Of a stretch of DNA of 20,985 nt, positions 6,725-14,195 are shown piece by piece. The stretch comes from Pseudomonadota bacterium (GTDB lineage: Bacteria; Pseudomonadota; Gammaproteobacteria; Burkholderiales; Burkholderiaceae_B). Below the pieces are notes generated by a model. It did not search any database. It saw only the letters and a list, made by a program, of their open reading frames with translations, and had not been told where the DNA came from. The stretch spans positions 1-20,985 of the forward strand of contig JAEYZR010000169.1 of assembly GCA_023427945.1 (NCBI GenBank), in the 5' to 3' direction. Within the stretch, counting starts at the first letter, position 1. Every line of letters begins with the position of its first letter. A program made the position numbers and the translations under genes.

Positions 6725-7729
6725 ATGATGACCTTTTTTGCGGTGAGTTTCATCGTTTCCGGCATGCTCTGGGGAGCAATGGCGCTATGGTTCAAACCGT
6801 TGGCGGGCGGCGGTCTGCGTCTTGCCCTGCCTGCGCTCTGGGCAATGTTTGCCATGTCGATGCTCGTGGGAACCCTGCGCGGAAATTTTGCGTTTGTGGG
6901 CGCTTTTGCGGTTGTCTTGGCAATCATGCTCACAGGGTGGGTATGTCTTGTGCGACCTTCAAATGATCGCGCATGGATGCCTGAAGTCCTGCATCAGACC
7001 AGCGGCTCCAGAGTGGGCGAAGTGGTCAGGCTGCAGAACGTCAGGGATTTCAGGTGGGCGTCTTCGGATGTGTTCGAGGCGCGCTGGCTTACCCGCAACT
7101 ATGATTTGTCCAGGCTTGAGTCGGTGGATCTGATTCTGTCCTACTGGGGCAGGCCTGCCATTGCGCATGCAATGGTGTCGTTCGGATTTGGAGGGAACGA
7201 TCATGTGGTTTTTTCTGTAGAGATACGCCGCAAAATAGGCGATAGATTCTCCGAGATAGGCGGCTTTTTCAGGCAGTACGAACTTGCAGTATTGGCGTCC
7301 ACCGAGGAAGACAGTCTCAAGGTCCGAACGAATGTCCGAGGGGAGGATGGGTATATCTATCGTGTCGCCATGAAACACAGCGACGCTACCGCACTGTTCC
7401 TGGCGTATGTCGACACCGCCAATGGCCTGCTTAGCAAACCGCGCTTCTACAATACCTTGACGGCGAACTGCACGACCCTCGTCTACCAGTTGGCAAACCG
7501 TATTGTTCGAGGGCTGCCGATGGACCATCGACTTCTGCTTTCTGGCTATCTGCCGGAATATCTGTTTTCCATCGGAGCGCTCACCGGAGCGGAGTCCGTG
7601 GCGGAGTATCGATCCAAAGGCAGATATACCGACCGGGCACTCGCCTCGCATTCACCCGATCGTTTCTCGCTTGATATCCGCCGTGGCGTACCGGGGATAA
7701 GCACTTCGCCAGTTGTCGCAAGTGACTGA
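6725..7729 (+). CDS. Membrane-anchored DUF4105 / Lnb N-terminal periplasmic domain protein
   Basis: The 334-residue protein has two or three hydrophobic segments in its first 75 residues (about 3-22, 33-50 and 55-75), then a soluble domain. That domain carries the DUF4105 pattern: AIAHAMVSFGF (145-155), HVVFSVEIRR (160-169), FFRQYELAVL, LKVRTNVRGEDGYIYR, and FYNTLTANCTTLVYQL with Cys249. The tail has MDHRLLLSGYLPEYL. His148 or His160 with Cys249 could form a Cys-His catalytic pair like that proposed for this fold. Some DUF4105 proteins are linked to lipoprotein N-acylation (Lnb). Whether this one is an acyltransferase is not known. The start is either of two adjacent ATGs (6725 or 6728) and no strong ribosome site is visible. 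It follows the Rap1a/Tai-like gene closely. Confidence 0.78.
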   Translation: MMTFFAVSFIVSGMLWGAMALWFKPLAGGGLRLALPALWAMFAMSMLVGTLRGNFAFVGAFAVVLAIMLTGWVCLVRPSNDRAWMPEVLHQTSGSRVGEVVRLQNVRDFRWASSDVFEARWLTRNYDLSRLESVDLILSYWGRPAIAHAMVSFGFGGNDHVVFSVEIRRKIGDRFSEIGGFFRQYELAVLASTEEDSLKVRTNVRGEDGYIYRVAMKHSDATALFLAYVDTANGLLSKPRFYNTLTANCTTLVYQLANRIVRGLPMDHRLLLSGYLPEYLFSIGALTGAESVAEYRSKGRYTDRALASHSPDRFSLDIRRGVPGISTSPVVASD

Positions 7730-7899
7730 CTGGGTTCCGGCCGACCGCAGAATCATTCGCTGGTGAGCCCGCGAGTGTCCGCCGTTTCGAGGGACGTCCG
7801 GATAACGCAGGCGCAAGGCCCGATCAACCGAAATCCACATCATCTAATTTTTCCAGCTGCTGGCGCGATATGCCACACAGTATGCTAACGATTTGAACA

Positions 7900-7921
7900 G
7901 CACTCTCCTTGCGGTGAGTGC
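7900..7921. promoter_or_regulatory. Inverted repeat just upstream of the HxlR gene
   Basis: GCACTC (7900-7905) and GAGTGC (7916-7921) are perfect 6-bp arms around a 10-base spacer, ending 15 bases before the HxlR start. HxlR proteins bind palindromes near their own genes, so this is a candidate autoregulatory operator. It could also fold in the mRNA next to the ribosome site GGAG (7927-7930). Confidence 0.45.
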
Positions 7922-7936
7922 AGGTTGGAGCGGGCG

Positions 7937-8329
7937 ATGACTGAACCTCGTTATCGATGTGGCATTGAAGCGGTCCTCGATCTGCTCGGGGGCAAGTGGA
8001 AGATTTTGATTATCTATCACCTTCGCGGATCGCAAGCGCGGTTCGGTGATTTGCGTCGGATGGTTGGAAAGATCAGCGAGAAGGTGCTCAGCCAGCAGCT
8101 CAAAGAGATGGTTGCGGATGGGCTTGTTCAAAGGATCGACTTTCATACGGTGCCACCGCACGTGGAGTATCACTGCACCGACTTTGGATTGGATCTCTGT
8201 GCAACGCTGAAGGACGTGTGCGATTGGGGCACGCTGAACATGGAAGAATTAAATGCGGTCGCGCAGGCGCGAGAAGCCCGCTCAAGCAAAGCCGCGTCGG
8301 CGCGGGCGTTTGCCGCCGGGACAGTGTGA
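7937..8329 (+). CDS. HxlR-family winged-helix regulator
   Basis: The 130-residue protein has the HxlR signature near its N-terminus: CGIEAVLDLLGGKWKILIIYHL (8-29), then FGDLRRMVGKISEKVLSQQLKEM, the winged-helix recognition region, and VEYHCTDFGLDL. Cys8 sits at the position used for thiol or aldehyde sensing in several family members; Cys80, Cys88 and Cys95 are further candidates. The ATG at 7937 is preferred because GGAG (7927-7930) is 6 bases upstream; a TTG at 7925 would add four residues. The last 25 residues are Ala/Arg-rich. The genes for a SnoaL-like protein and a Gfo/Idh/MocA protein follow on the same strand and are the probable targets. Confidence 0.87.
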   Translation: MTEPRYRCGIEAVLDLLGGKWKILIIYHLRGSQARFGDLRRMVGKISEKVLSQQLKEMVADGLVQRIDFHTVPPHVEYHCTDFGLDLCATLKDVCDWGTLNMEELNAVAQAREARSSKAASARAFAAGTV

Positions 8330-8354
8330 TGGGCCATTCGATTCAAGCGTCGTG

Positions 8355-8389
8355 AGTGCGCTGGATCTCAGTCGATGCGCTGAGGCACT
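8355..8389 (+). terminator. Hairpin between the HxlR and SnoaL-like genes
   Basis: CTCAG (8367-8371) pairs with CTGAG (8380-8384), and the flanking AGTGC (8355-8359) pairs with GCACT (8385-8389). No T-run follows. It may be a weak terminator separating hxlR from the downstream pair. Confidence 0.3.
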
Positions 8390-8406
8390 AACCAGCTTGT
8401 AAGTAC

Positions 8407-8435
8407 TTGACTGGAAATCAGTGCGACTTTAGTTT
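8407..8435 (+). promoter_or_regulatory. Candidate promoter/operator of the SnoaL-like and Gfo/Idh/MocA pair
   Basis: TTGACT (8407-8412) and TAGTTT (8430-8435) are separated by 17 bases. ACTG-GAAAT-CAGT (8410-8422) is a small palindrome spanning the end of the -35 and the spacer, a natural place for a repressor such as the upstream HxlR protein. The -10 is a weak match. Confidence 0.35.
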
Positions 8436-8468
8436 TGAGCCAGACCTTACTTCAGAGACGATTTCCAA

Positions 8469-8996
8469 ATGGCACTTTTTCATCGTCGTTCATTCCTGAT
8501 GGGACTCGCTTCGTTATCGGCACTTCCTGTTGCTGGCCGGGCCTACGGCCAGGCTACAGGGGGCGCGGATAATGAGGCGGTCGTTAGAGAGCTTTACCGG
8601 ATAGCCGAGGGCGCAAATCTTGATCCGGAAAAGTTCGCCTCTCTTTTTGCGGACGATGGGTATTTCATGGATATGCCATCGGGCCAGAAGTGGGTAGGCA
8701 AAGAGGTTCGCGAACCGGTTTCGGGACTCATTGCCGCGTATCCGGACATCCATCGTGAACTGACGCATATCTATTCAACCGCTGACAATGTGGTGGTGGT
8801 CGAACTCAGATTGAAAGGCACGCACAAGGGCGATCTTCCGCTTCCCGATGGCGTTCTTCGCGCCACCGGCAAAAGGTTCGACGTTCCGTGCTGTGATGTG
8901 TGGCGTCTTGAGCAGGGAAAGGTCAAGTCGTTCCACTGCTACAACAGCCTCGTTGCGTCGCTGAAAGAGCAGGCGAACCTCGGCGTAAAGGCGTAG
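8469..8996 (+). CDS. Tat-exported SnoaL-like (NTF2-fold) protein
   Basis: The 175-residue protein begins with a twin-arginine signal (HRRSFLMG, 5-12, then hydrophobic LASLSALPVA, and a cleavage-like end AYGQA near 25-29). The mature part has the NTF2/SnoaL layout: a first helix with VVRELYRIAEG, then FASLFADDGYFMDMPSG, WVGKEVREPVSGLIAAYPDIHRELTHIY, and strands with VVVVELRLKGTHKGDLPLPDG and CCDVWRLEQGKVKSFHCY. Family members include polyketide cyclases and ester- or dehydratase-like enzymes, so the reaction cannot be named. Export by Tat suggests the protein folds in the cytoplasm first. The next gene starts 7 bases after its stop, so the two form one transcript. Confidence 0.8.
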   Translation: MALFHRRSFLMGLASLSALPVAGRAYGQATGGADNEAVVRELYRIAEGANLDPEKFASLFADDGYFMDMPSGQKWVGKEVREPVSGLIAAYPDIHRELTHIYSTADNVVVVELRLKGTHKGDLPLPDGVLRATGKRFDVPCCDVWRLEQGKVKSFHCYNSLVASLKEQANLGVKA

Positions 8997-9003
8997 AACG
9001 CGC

Positions 9004-10098
9004 ATGTCAGCCAAACTGAAAATAGCATTGACCGGGCTCACGGCCGATCGCGGCTGGTCTGGCACGGCTCACATCCCTGCACTTCGTGCGTTGTCCGAGG
9101 ACGTGGCGCTGATCGGCGTCGCCAACAGCCGGCGCCCGAGTGCGGAAGTGGCCGTGCAGGCGTTCGGTATGGGCCGTGCGTTCGACAATGTCGAAAGCCT
9201 TGTCGCAAGTCCTGACATAGATGCCATCGTCGTGACGGTCAAGGTGCGCCATCACTACGATCTAATCGCACAGGCTATCGAAGCTGGCAAGCACGTCTAT
9301 TGCGAATGGCCTTTGGCCATGAGCCTTGCCGAGGCGCAAGACCTTGCGGCAATGGCGAAACGTAAGCAGGTCGTTGCTGTCATTGGGACGCAAGCTGTCG
9401 TTTCGCCTGAGATCGTTTTCCTGCGCGACCTCCTCAAAAGCGGCTATCTGGGTGATTTGCGTTCGTCGACTTTTCTGGGCTCGGGAAACACATGGGGTGA
9501 TGATGTTTCCTCAGGAGAAGCCTACGCGATGGACCCAGCGAACGGGGCAACGCTCCTGTCTGTCATGGCTGGGCATGCGTTTTCTGCGCTGGAATATGTG
9601 TTGGATCCGATTGCCTCTGTTGGCGGTCATCTTGCGCAGCGACAACTCACCGCGCGCATTGAGGAAACCGGCGAGACCATTCCAGTGTTGACGCCGGACC
9701 AGATGGTCGCGGCCGGAGCGTTTTCAAGCGGCTTGCCGTTTGCATTTCAGCTGCGGGGTGGTCTTCCCTGCGGCACCCGATTGCTTTGGGAAATCTGTGG
9801 GTCGGATTACGACTTGAGGGTGACACCCCAGCCGGGAGAGGCGCCGGTGATCAACATCTCTGCGCTTCGCATCGAGTCCTGTCAGCGCGGCATGACGAAC
9901 TATCAGGACATGGTGGTCCCCTCGTCTTATTACCGTGGGCTCACTGATGTTCCAGCCATGGCGCGGAACGTTCTTCATTTATATCGCTTGTTTATTGACG
10001 ACATTCGTATGAAGACGAGAATTGCGCCCAGCTTCGATGACGCGGTGAATCTGCACAGGCTGATCGATAGATTCGAAACGGGATCCACACCGAGGTAG
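9004..10098 (+). CDS. Gal80-like Gfo/Idh/MocA family oxidoreductase
   Basis: The 364-residue protein has an N-terminal Rossmann domain (KIALTGLTADRGWSGTAHIPAL, 5-27; ALIGVANSRR, 35-44; DAIVVTVKVRHHYDLI, 73-88) and a C-terminal alpha/beta domain. The usual EKP motif is replaced by EWP (101-103), followed by LAMSLAEAQDLAAMAKRK. This, with GTQAVVSPEIVFLRDLLKSGYLGDLRS and SVMAGHAFSALEYVL (His191), follows the pattern of yeast Gal80 and related oxidoreductases. The lysine of EKP normally contacts cofactor or substrate, so its absence may mean altered catalysis or a sensing role. It starts 7 bases after the exported SnoaL-like gene and is convergent with the GntR gene. Substrate is unknown. Confidence 0.83.
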   Translation: MSAKLKIALTGLTADRGWSGTAHIPALRALSEDVALIGVANSRRPSAEVAVQAFGMGRAFDNVESLVASPDIDAIVVTVKVRHHYDLIAQAIEAGKHVYCEWPLAMSLAEAQDLAAMAKRKQVVAVIGTQAVVSPEIVFLRDLLKSGYLGDLRSSTFLGSGNTWGDDVSSGEAYAMDPANGATLLSVMAGHAFSALEYVLDPIASVGGHLAQRQLTARIEETGETIPVLTPDQMVAAGAFSSGLPFAFQLRGGLPCGTRLLWEICGSDYDLRVTPQPGEAPVINISALRIESCQRGMTNYQDMVVPSSYYRGLTDVPAMARNVLHLYRLFIDDIRMKTRIAPSFDDAVNLHRLIDRFETGSTPR

Positions 10099-10102
10099 CA
10101 GG

Positions 10103-10195
10103 GCGTGGAACGTTGGCCATGATCGGGCCATGTCACGCGCAATGTGAGACCCGGTGCGTGCCTGCGTTGTGCGCAGTCGCCACGGCGCTGGCGAC
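10103..10195. terminator. Two hairpins between convergent genes (bidirectional terminator region)
   Basis: Hairpin 1 is nested: GCGTG (10103-10107) with CACGC (10134-10138), inside which TGGCC (10114-10118) pairs with GGCCA (10126-10130). Hairpin 2 is perfect: GTCGCCA (10176-10182) and TGGCGAC (10189-10195) around CGGCGC, eight bases past the end of the gntR gene on the minus strand. Neither has a clear T-run. Confidence 0.4.
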
Positions 10196-10202
10196 CCTCA
10201 CA

Positions 10203-10874
10203 TCACGCAAAATCTACATCATCCACACTTTCCAGCAGTCGCTGCTTGCCCGCCAGCACGTGCGCTTCGGCCAGTTCGCCTGCGCGCGCGGCATCTCCGG
10301 CAATCATGGCCTCCACGATCTGGCGATGCTCTTCGTTGGAGCGCTGCATCTTGTTGGTGTAATCGAATGCACGGCGACGAAACGTGTGTAGTTCGTTGGC
10401 GTAGTTCTCGTAAGCCTGGCAAGCGTGGCGATTGTTGCTGTATTCCAGAATCAGGCTGTGGAAACTCAGGTTCAGTTCGTAATAAAGGCTGTTCTGGTTT
10501 TCCTGATGCGCTGCCTCCATTTTGGTCAGCATGGCTTCCAGCGACTGGCGCCGGTCCGGTGTCAGGAATTCGGTGGTGCGGCGTGCGGCAAAGCCGAAGA
10601 TCAAGGCGCGCAGGTCGTAGCTTTCCAGCATGTCGCGCATGGACATGCGTTTGACGAACATGCCGCGATGGGCGATGGGGGTGACCAGTCCGCTTCCCGC
10701 GAGCATGCGGATGGCCTCGCGAATGGGGCCGCGGCTCACGCCCATTCTCAACGCCAGGGCAGCTTCGTTAAGTCGCTCTCCGGGCGCGAGTTCGCCTGAA
10801 TAGATCAACCTGCGAAGCTCGTCGGCGACCGTATTGGCAAACAGCGGGGTGCGCGAGGATTGTTCGTCGGTCAT
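10203..10874 (-). CDS. GntR-family regulator, FCD (FadR-type) subfamily
   Basis: The 223-residue protein has an N-terminal winged helix with ELAPGERLNEAALALRMGVSRGPIREAIRMLAGSGLV (28-64) and a helical FCD domain. Metal/ligand positions of the FCD domain are His139 (in LSFH), His183 (EEHRQIVEAM) and His205 (AEAHV); the usual aspartate four residues before the first histidine is Asn135 here. The start at 10874 (MTDEQSS) gives the normal family length, although no strong ribosome site is seen and the frame stays open further upstream. It is divergent from a Bug receptor, hydrolase, CoA-transferase and crotonase operon, which it probably represses until a carboxylate or CoA-related ligand binds. 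Confidence 0.88.
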   Translation of the reverse strand: MTDEQSSRTPLFANTVADELRRLIYSGELAPGERLNEAALALRMGVSRGPIREAIRMLAGSGLVTPIAHRGMFVKRMSMRDMLESYDLRALIFGFAARRTTEFLTPDRRQSLEAMLTKMEAAHQENQNSLYYELNLSFHSLILEYSNNRHACQAYENYANELHTFRRRAFDYTNKMQRSNEEHRQIVEAMIAGDAARAGELAEAHVLAGKQRLLESVDDVDFA

Positions 10875-11084
10875 TGGGTAAAGGCGTCTTGAAAGTAAGT
10901 GGTGGCCACGCGCTGTGAACAGTGACTTTGCAACGGGTGCGGTGGTCACAGCCTGTTGGGCCTGGCTCCGCGGCCAGGCGGGCCGTTGCAAATCGATGGG
11001 GCAGATTATACGGGACGGCTGTTATCACTTCTCTACCGACAATCTACATAAAAATATCAATAGTCGTCACTCTAATCCAAACTG

Positions 11085-11113
11085 TTGACACTTAATGATT
11101 GATCGCCTACATT
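11085..11113 (+). promoter_or_regulatory. Strong sigma70-type promoter of the Bug-hydrolase-CoA-transferase operon
   Basis: A perfect -35 TTGACA (11085-11090) and -10 TACATT (11108-11113) are separated by exactly 17 bases. Transcription would begin near 11120, giving a leader of about 83 bases. Confidence 0.75.
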
Positions 11114-11133
11114 GCATTCAAAATAGCATTCAA
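11114..11133. promoter_or_regulatory. GCATTCAA direct repeats at the transcription start (candidate GntR operator)
   Basis: GCATTCAA occurs at 11114-11121 and 11126-11133, 12 bases apart, that is, on about the same DNA face. The first copy directly follows the -10 box, so a bound regulator would block transcription. TTGC before copy 1 and GCAA after copy 2 add an inverted frame around both. Confidence 0.45.
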
Positions 11134-11202
11134 TTGCAACTGACCAGCCAGGCTGATGAACGACGGCAACCTGTGCTGTGTTTCACATCGGAGGATTGGA
11201 GA

Positions 11203-12180
11203 ATGAAGAAGAAGCTGGTGCCACTGGCTCTATTGGCAGGCGCAGCAATCAGCGGTCAAGCGTTGGCTGCAGATACGTATCCGTCTCGGCCTGTCACGGC
11301 TGTCGTGCAAATGGCGCCTGGCGGTCCTACCGATCTTCTGGTGCGCGCCATCCAGCAGAAGATGGGTGAGGCGCTGGGGCAGACGCTGGTCGTCGAGAAC
11401 AAGGCGGGTGCCAGTGGGCTCATCGGGTTGCGCTACGTGCTGACTTCTCCGCCGGATGGTTATACGGTGGGCATCGCATCGGCCACGTCGCACGGCGTGG
11501 CAAGCAATATCTACGAAAACCTGGCGTATTCGCCGGATGATTTCAAGGCCGTGGGCGGCATCGTGATCGCACCGGGTGTCTTGCTCGCCAGCAAGGAAAC
11601 GACGCCGGATTGCAAACTGGACACCTTGCTCAAGAAAATGAAAGCCGATCCGGGCGGTTTGAAGTTCGGGTCTGCCGGCATCGGCACCCTGGCGCATATT
11701 TCGGGTGAAGCGTTCCTGGCCGAAACCGGCGGCGAGATGCTGCATGTTCCTTACCGTGGCCTGGGCCCCGCGCTGGTTGATCTGTATGGTGGGTCGATCA
11801 ATGTGGTGTTCGACAACATCAGTTCCGCGAAGACGCACATCGAAAACGGCAAGGTATGCGCATTGGCGATTCAGTCGCCCGAGCGGGTCGCCGGCTATGA
11901 GCAGATCCCGACCTACAAGGAACTGGGCTATCCACAACTGAATCGTCCGACGTGGTACGGGATGATCGTCAGGAAAGATACGCCGGACGACGTGATCAAG
12001 CGCTTGAATGCCGCCTTGAACCAGGCGCTGGCCGATCCGCAGATATCGAGCAACTACGCGCAAATGGGTGTTCAGCCTATACCGGGTACGCCAGAGGCTT
12101 TTGCTCAACGCATGAAAGATGAAAACCTCTACTGGAAGGGCGTGGTGGAGAAGATCAAATTCGAGAAGATCAAGCTGTAA
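11203..12180 (+). CDS. Bug-family (tripartite tricarboxylate transporter) periplasmic receptor
   Basis: The 325-residue protein has a signal peptide (MKKKLVPLALLAGAAISGQALA, 1-22) and the Bug family layout: YPSRPVTAVVQMAPGGPTD, a conserved VVENKAGASGLIGLRYV, DGYTVGIAS, GSAGIGTLAHISGEAFLAETGGEMLHVPYRG, and DLYGGSINVVFDNISS. Bug receptors bind small carboxylic acids (di- or tricarboxylates, nicotinate, terephthalate and others) and deliver them to TctAB-type permeases. Start 11203 is chosen for the signal peptide and for GGAGGATTGGAG just upstream; a longer frame from 11095 would begin before the predicted transcription start. It is the first gene of the operon under the divergent GntR regulator. 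No tctA/tctB is nearby. The ligand is unknown. Confidence 0.93.
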   Translation: MKKKLVPLALLAGAAISGQALAADTYPSRPVTAVVQMAPGGPTDLLVRAIQQKMGEALGQTLVVENKAGASGLIGLRYVLTSPPDGYTVGIASATSHGVASNIYENLAYSPDDFKAVGGIVIAPGVLLASKETTPDCKLDTLLKKMKADPGGLKFGSAGIGTLAHISGEAFLAETGGEMLHVPYRGLGPALVDLYGGSINVVFDNISSAKTHIENGKVCALAIQSPERVAGYEQIPTYKELGYPQLNRPTWYGMIVRKDTPDDVIKRLNAALNQALADPQISSNYAQMGVQPIPGTPEAFAQRMKDENLYWKGVVEKIKFEKIKL

Positions 12181-12184
12181 GGGT

Positions 12185-13009
12185 ATGGACGTGAAACTCA
12201 TTGCTTCTGATGGCGCGGATCTGTACGTCGAAGAGATGGGCAGTGGTACCCCGATACTGTTTCTGCATGAGATGGGCGGGAGCTGCCGTAGTTGGGCGCC
12301 TCAACTACGGCATTTCGAAACCAGTCACCGTTGCATCGTCTACAACGCGCGTGGATATCCGCCTTCGACAGTGCCGCAGGACTACCGCAACTATTCGCAG
12401 GAGATCGCTGCGCGGGATGCCCTCGCTGTGCTGGATGCGCTGGGCGTGGAACGCGCGCACATCGTCGGGCTCTCGATGGGCAGTTTCGCGACCCTGAAAT
12501 TCGGCCTGGATCATCCCGAGCGGGCGCTTTCGCTGACCGTGGCGGGGTGTGGGTCCGGGTCGGTGCTCGCGGGCTATCAGGCCAGTCAGCGTCGCTACGA
12601 GGCGATGGCCAAATCGATCGAAGACGGTGGTTTCGCTGCGTTCGTGGAAGGCTACGTGCGTGGCCCGGCGCGGCAGGCGCTGCTGCGCAGGAATCCTGAT
12701 AGCTGGAACGAATTCGCAGAGGGCATGCGCCAGGCCTCGCCGGTGGGGCTGGCATGCACATTGCGCGGGGTACAGGCACGGCGTCCTTCGCTGTGGCATC
12801 TCGAAGAACGGCTGGCTGCCATGAAGCTTGCGACATTGCTGATCTGTGGCGATCAGGACGAGCCCTGCCTTCAGCCGAATCTATTTCTCAATCGCGTATT
12901 GCCAGACAGTCGGCTATTCGTGTTTGGCGACTGCGGACACGCTGTCAACCACGATGAGCCGGCTCTGTTCAACCGCACTTTACGAGACTTCATTGAACAT
13001 CATGAATAA
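12185..13009 (+). CDS. Alpha/beta hydrolase
   Basis: The 274-residue cytoplasmic protein has the alpha/beta hydrolase fold: PILFLHEMGGSCRSW (oxyanion region, 23-37), nucleophile elbow GLSMGS with Ser97, acid candidates Asp223 or Asp225 in CGDQDEP, and His252 in GDCGHAVNHDEP. It resembles 3-oxoadipate enol-lactonase and related ester or lactone hydrolases, but the substrate is not determined. The start follows the receptor stop by 4 bases with AAGGG upstream. The next gene overlaps its end by 8 bases. The neighbours suggest it cleaves an ester, lactone or thioester derived from the imported carboxylate. Confidence 0.87.
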   Translation: MDVKLIASDGADLYVEEMGSGTPILFLHEMGGSCRSWAPQLRHFETSHRCIVYNARGYPPSTVPQDYRNYSQEIAARDALAVLDALGVERAHIVGLSMGSFATLKFGLDHPERALSLTVAGCGSGSVLAGYQASQRRYEAMAKSIEDGGFAAFVEGYVRGPARQALLRRNPDSWNEFAEGMRQASPVGLACTLRGVQARRPSLWHLEERLAAMKLATLLICGDQDEPCLQPNLFLNRVLPDSRLFVFGDCGHAVNHDEPALFNRTLRDFIEHHE

Positions 13010-14195
13010 CACCGCTGCGACCTTACCGTTGGACAATGTTCGGGTGCTGGACCTGACCCGGGTGCGCGCAGGTCCGACTGCCATTCGCCAACTCGCGGAC
13101 TGGGGGGCCGACGTCATCAAGATCGAAGAGCCCGTCGATCCTCATACCGAAACCGAGATGGGCGGCATGCGCCTGGGGCCCGACTATCAGAACCTTCAGC
13201 GCAACAAGCGCAGCCTGACGCTCAACCTGAAAGATCCCGAGGGGCTGGCGCTGTTCAAGCGCATGGTGCGCGATGCCGACGTCGTGGCCGAGAATTTCCG
13301 GCCGGACGTGAAGGCGCGCCTGGGTTTCGACTACGAGACCTTGCGCGCCATCAACCCCCGCCTGATCTTCGCCAGCATTTCCGGGTTCGGACAGGACGGC
13401 CCCTACGCCAGGCGCCCGGGGTACGACCAGATCGTTCAGGGCATGGGGGGCTTGATGTCGGTGACGGGAGAGCCGGGGAGTGGGCCGATGCGCGCTGGTA
13501 TCGCGATCTGCGACACCACGGCGGGACTGTACGGCGCGTTCGGTATTCTGATGGCGCTCTACGAAAGAGAGCGTACCGGCAAGGGCCAGTGGGTACAGAC
13601 CTCGCTGCTCGAATCGCAGATGGCCATTCTCGATTTGCAGGCTGCGCGTTGGCTGGTGTCCAGGGAAGTGCCGGCCCAGGCAGGCAACAATCATCCGACG
13701 ATGATCCCGACGGGGCTGTTCAATGCGCAGGATGGCCTGCTCACGCTGCAGGTGCCCGGACAGGTGATGTGGGAGCGGTTCTGCAAGGCCCTGGGGAACG
13801 AGCAGTGGCTGACCGATCCGCGTTATCGCACCAACAAGGATCGTTCGAAAAACCGCAACGAACTGAATGCAGAGATCGAGGCGATCTTCGGGCAGCAACC
13901 TCGCGAACACTGGATCGAAAGCCTGAACCGCGCTGGCATTGCCTGCGGCGCGGTCAACTCGATCGATCAGGCTTTTGCCGATCCACAGGTGAAACATTCG
14001 GGCATCGCCTGGTCGGTCGAACATCCCCAGCTGGGTGAGATCGGTCTGGTCGGACAGCCCATACGCACCGATCAGCATCGTGCCACGCTTCGTTCGGTGG
14101 CGCCCATGCCCGGACAGCACAGTGAAGAGCTGTTGCGTGAGCTTGGTATAACGCCTGATGAAATTCAACATTTGCGGAGCCGTCATGTCATCTGA
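13002..14195 (+). CDS. Type III CoA-transferase (CaiB/BaiF family)
   Basis: The 397-residue protein moves CoA between carboxylic acids. It shows the family pattern: VRVLDLTRVRAGPTAIRQLADWGADVIKIEEP (13-44), LQRNKRSLTLNLK (65-77), ADVVAENFRPDVKARLG, GFGQDGPYARRPGYDQIVQGMGGLMSVTGEP, and the catalytic aspartate Asp171 in ICDTTAGLYGAFG. Length is normal. The ATG at 13002 lies inside the last codons of the hydrolase gene (ATGAATAA, 13002-13009), so translation is coupled; longer frames from 12846 run through the hydrolase. The crotonase gene overlaps its end by 11 bases. It probably activates the imported or hydrolysed acid to its CoA ester. The CoA donor is unknown. Confidence 0.93.
   Translation: MNNTAATLPLDNVRVLDLTRVRAGPTAIRQLADWGADVIKIEEPVDPHTETEMGGMRLGPDYQNLQRNKRSLTLNLKDPEGLALFKRMVRDADVVAENFRPDVKARLGFDYETLRAINPRLIFASISGFGQDGPYARRPGYDQIVQGMGGLMSVTGEPGSGPMRAGIAICDTTAGLYGAFGILMALYERERTGKGQWVQTSLLESQMAILDLQAARWLVSREVPAQAGNNHPTMIPTGLFNAQDGLLTLQVPGQVMWERFCKALGNEQWLTDPRYRTNKDRSKNRNELNAEIEAIFGQQPREHWIESLNRAGIACGAVNSIDQAFADPQVKHSGIAWSVEHPQLGEIGLVGQPIRTDQHRATLRSVAPMPGQHSEELLRELGITPDEIQHLRSRHVI

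Larger units (their letters stand above)
10875..11202. other. Divergent regulatory region between gntR and the Bug operon
   Basis: This 328-base gap holds no gene. It contains the rightward promoter at 11085-11113 and the GCATTCAA repeats at 11114-11133. The stretch 11030-11140 is AT-rich. The gntR-proximal part (10875-11000) is GC-rich and no leftward promoter stood out. Confidence 0.6.

Noticed and set aside
13023..14186. Minus-strand frame opposite the CoA-transferase
   Set aside because: Shadow of a clearly conserved gene on the plus strand.
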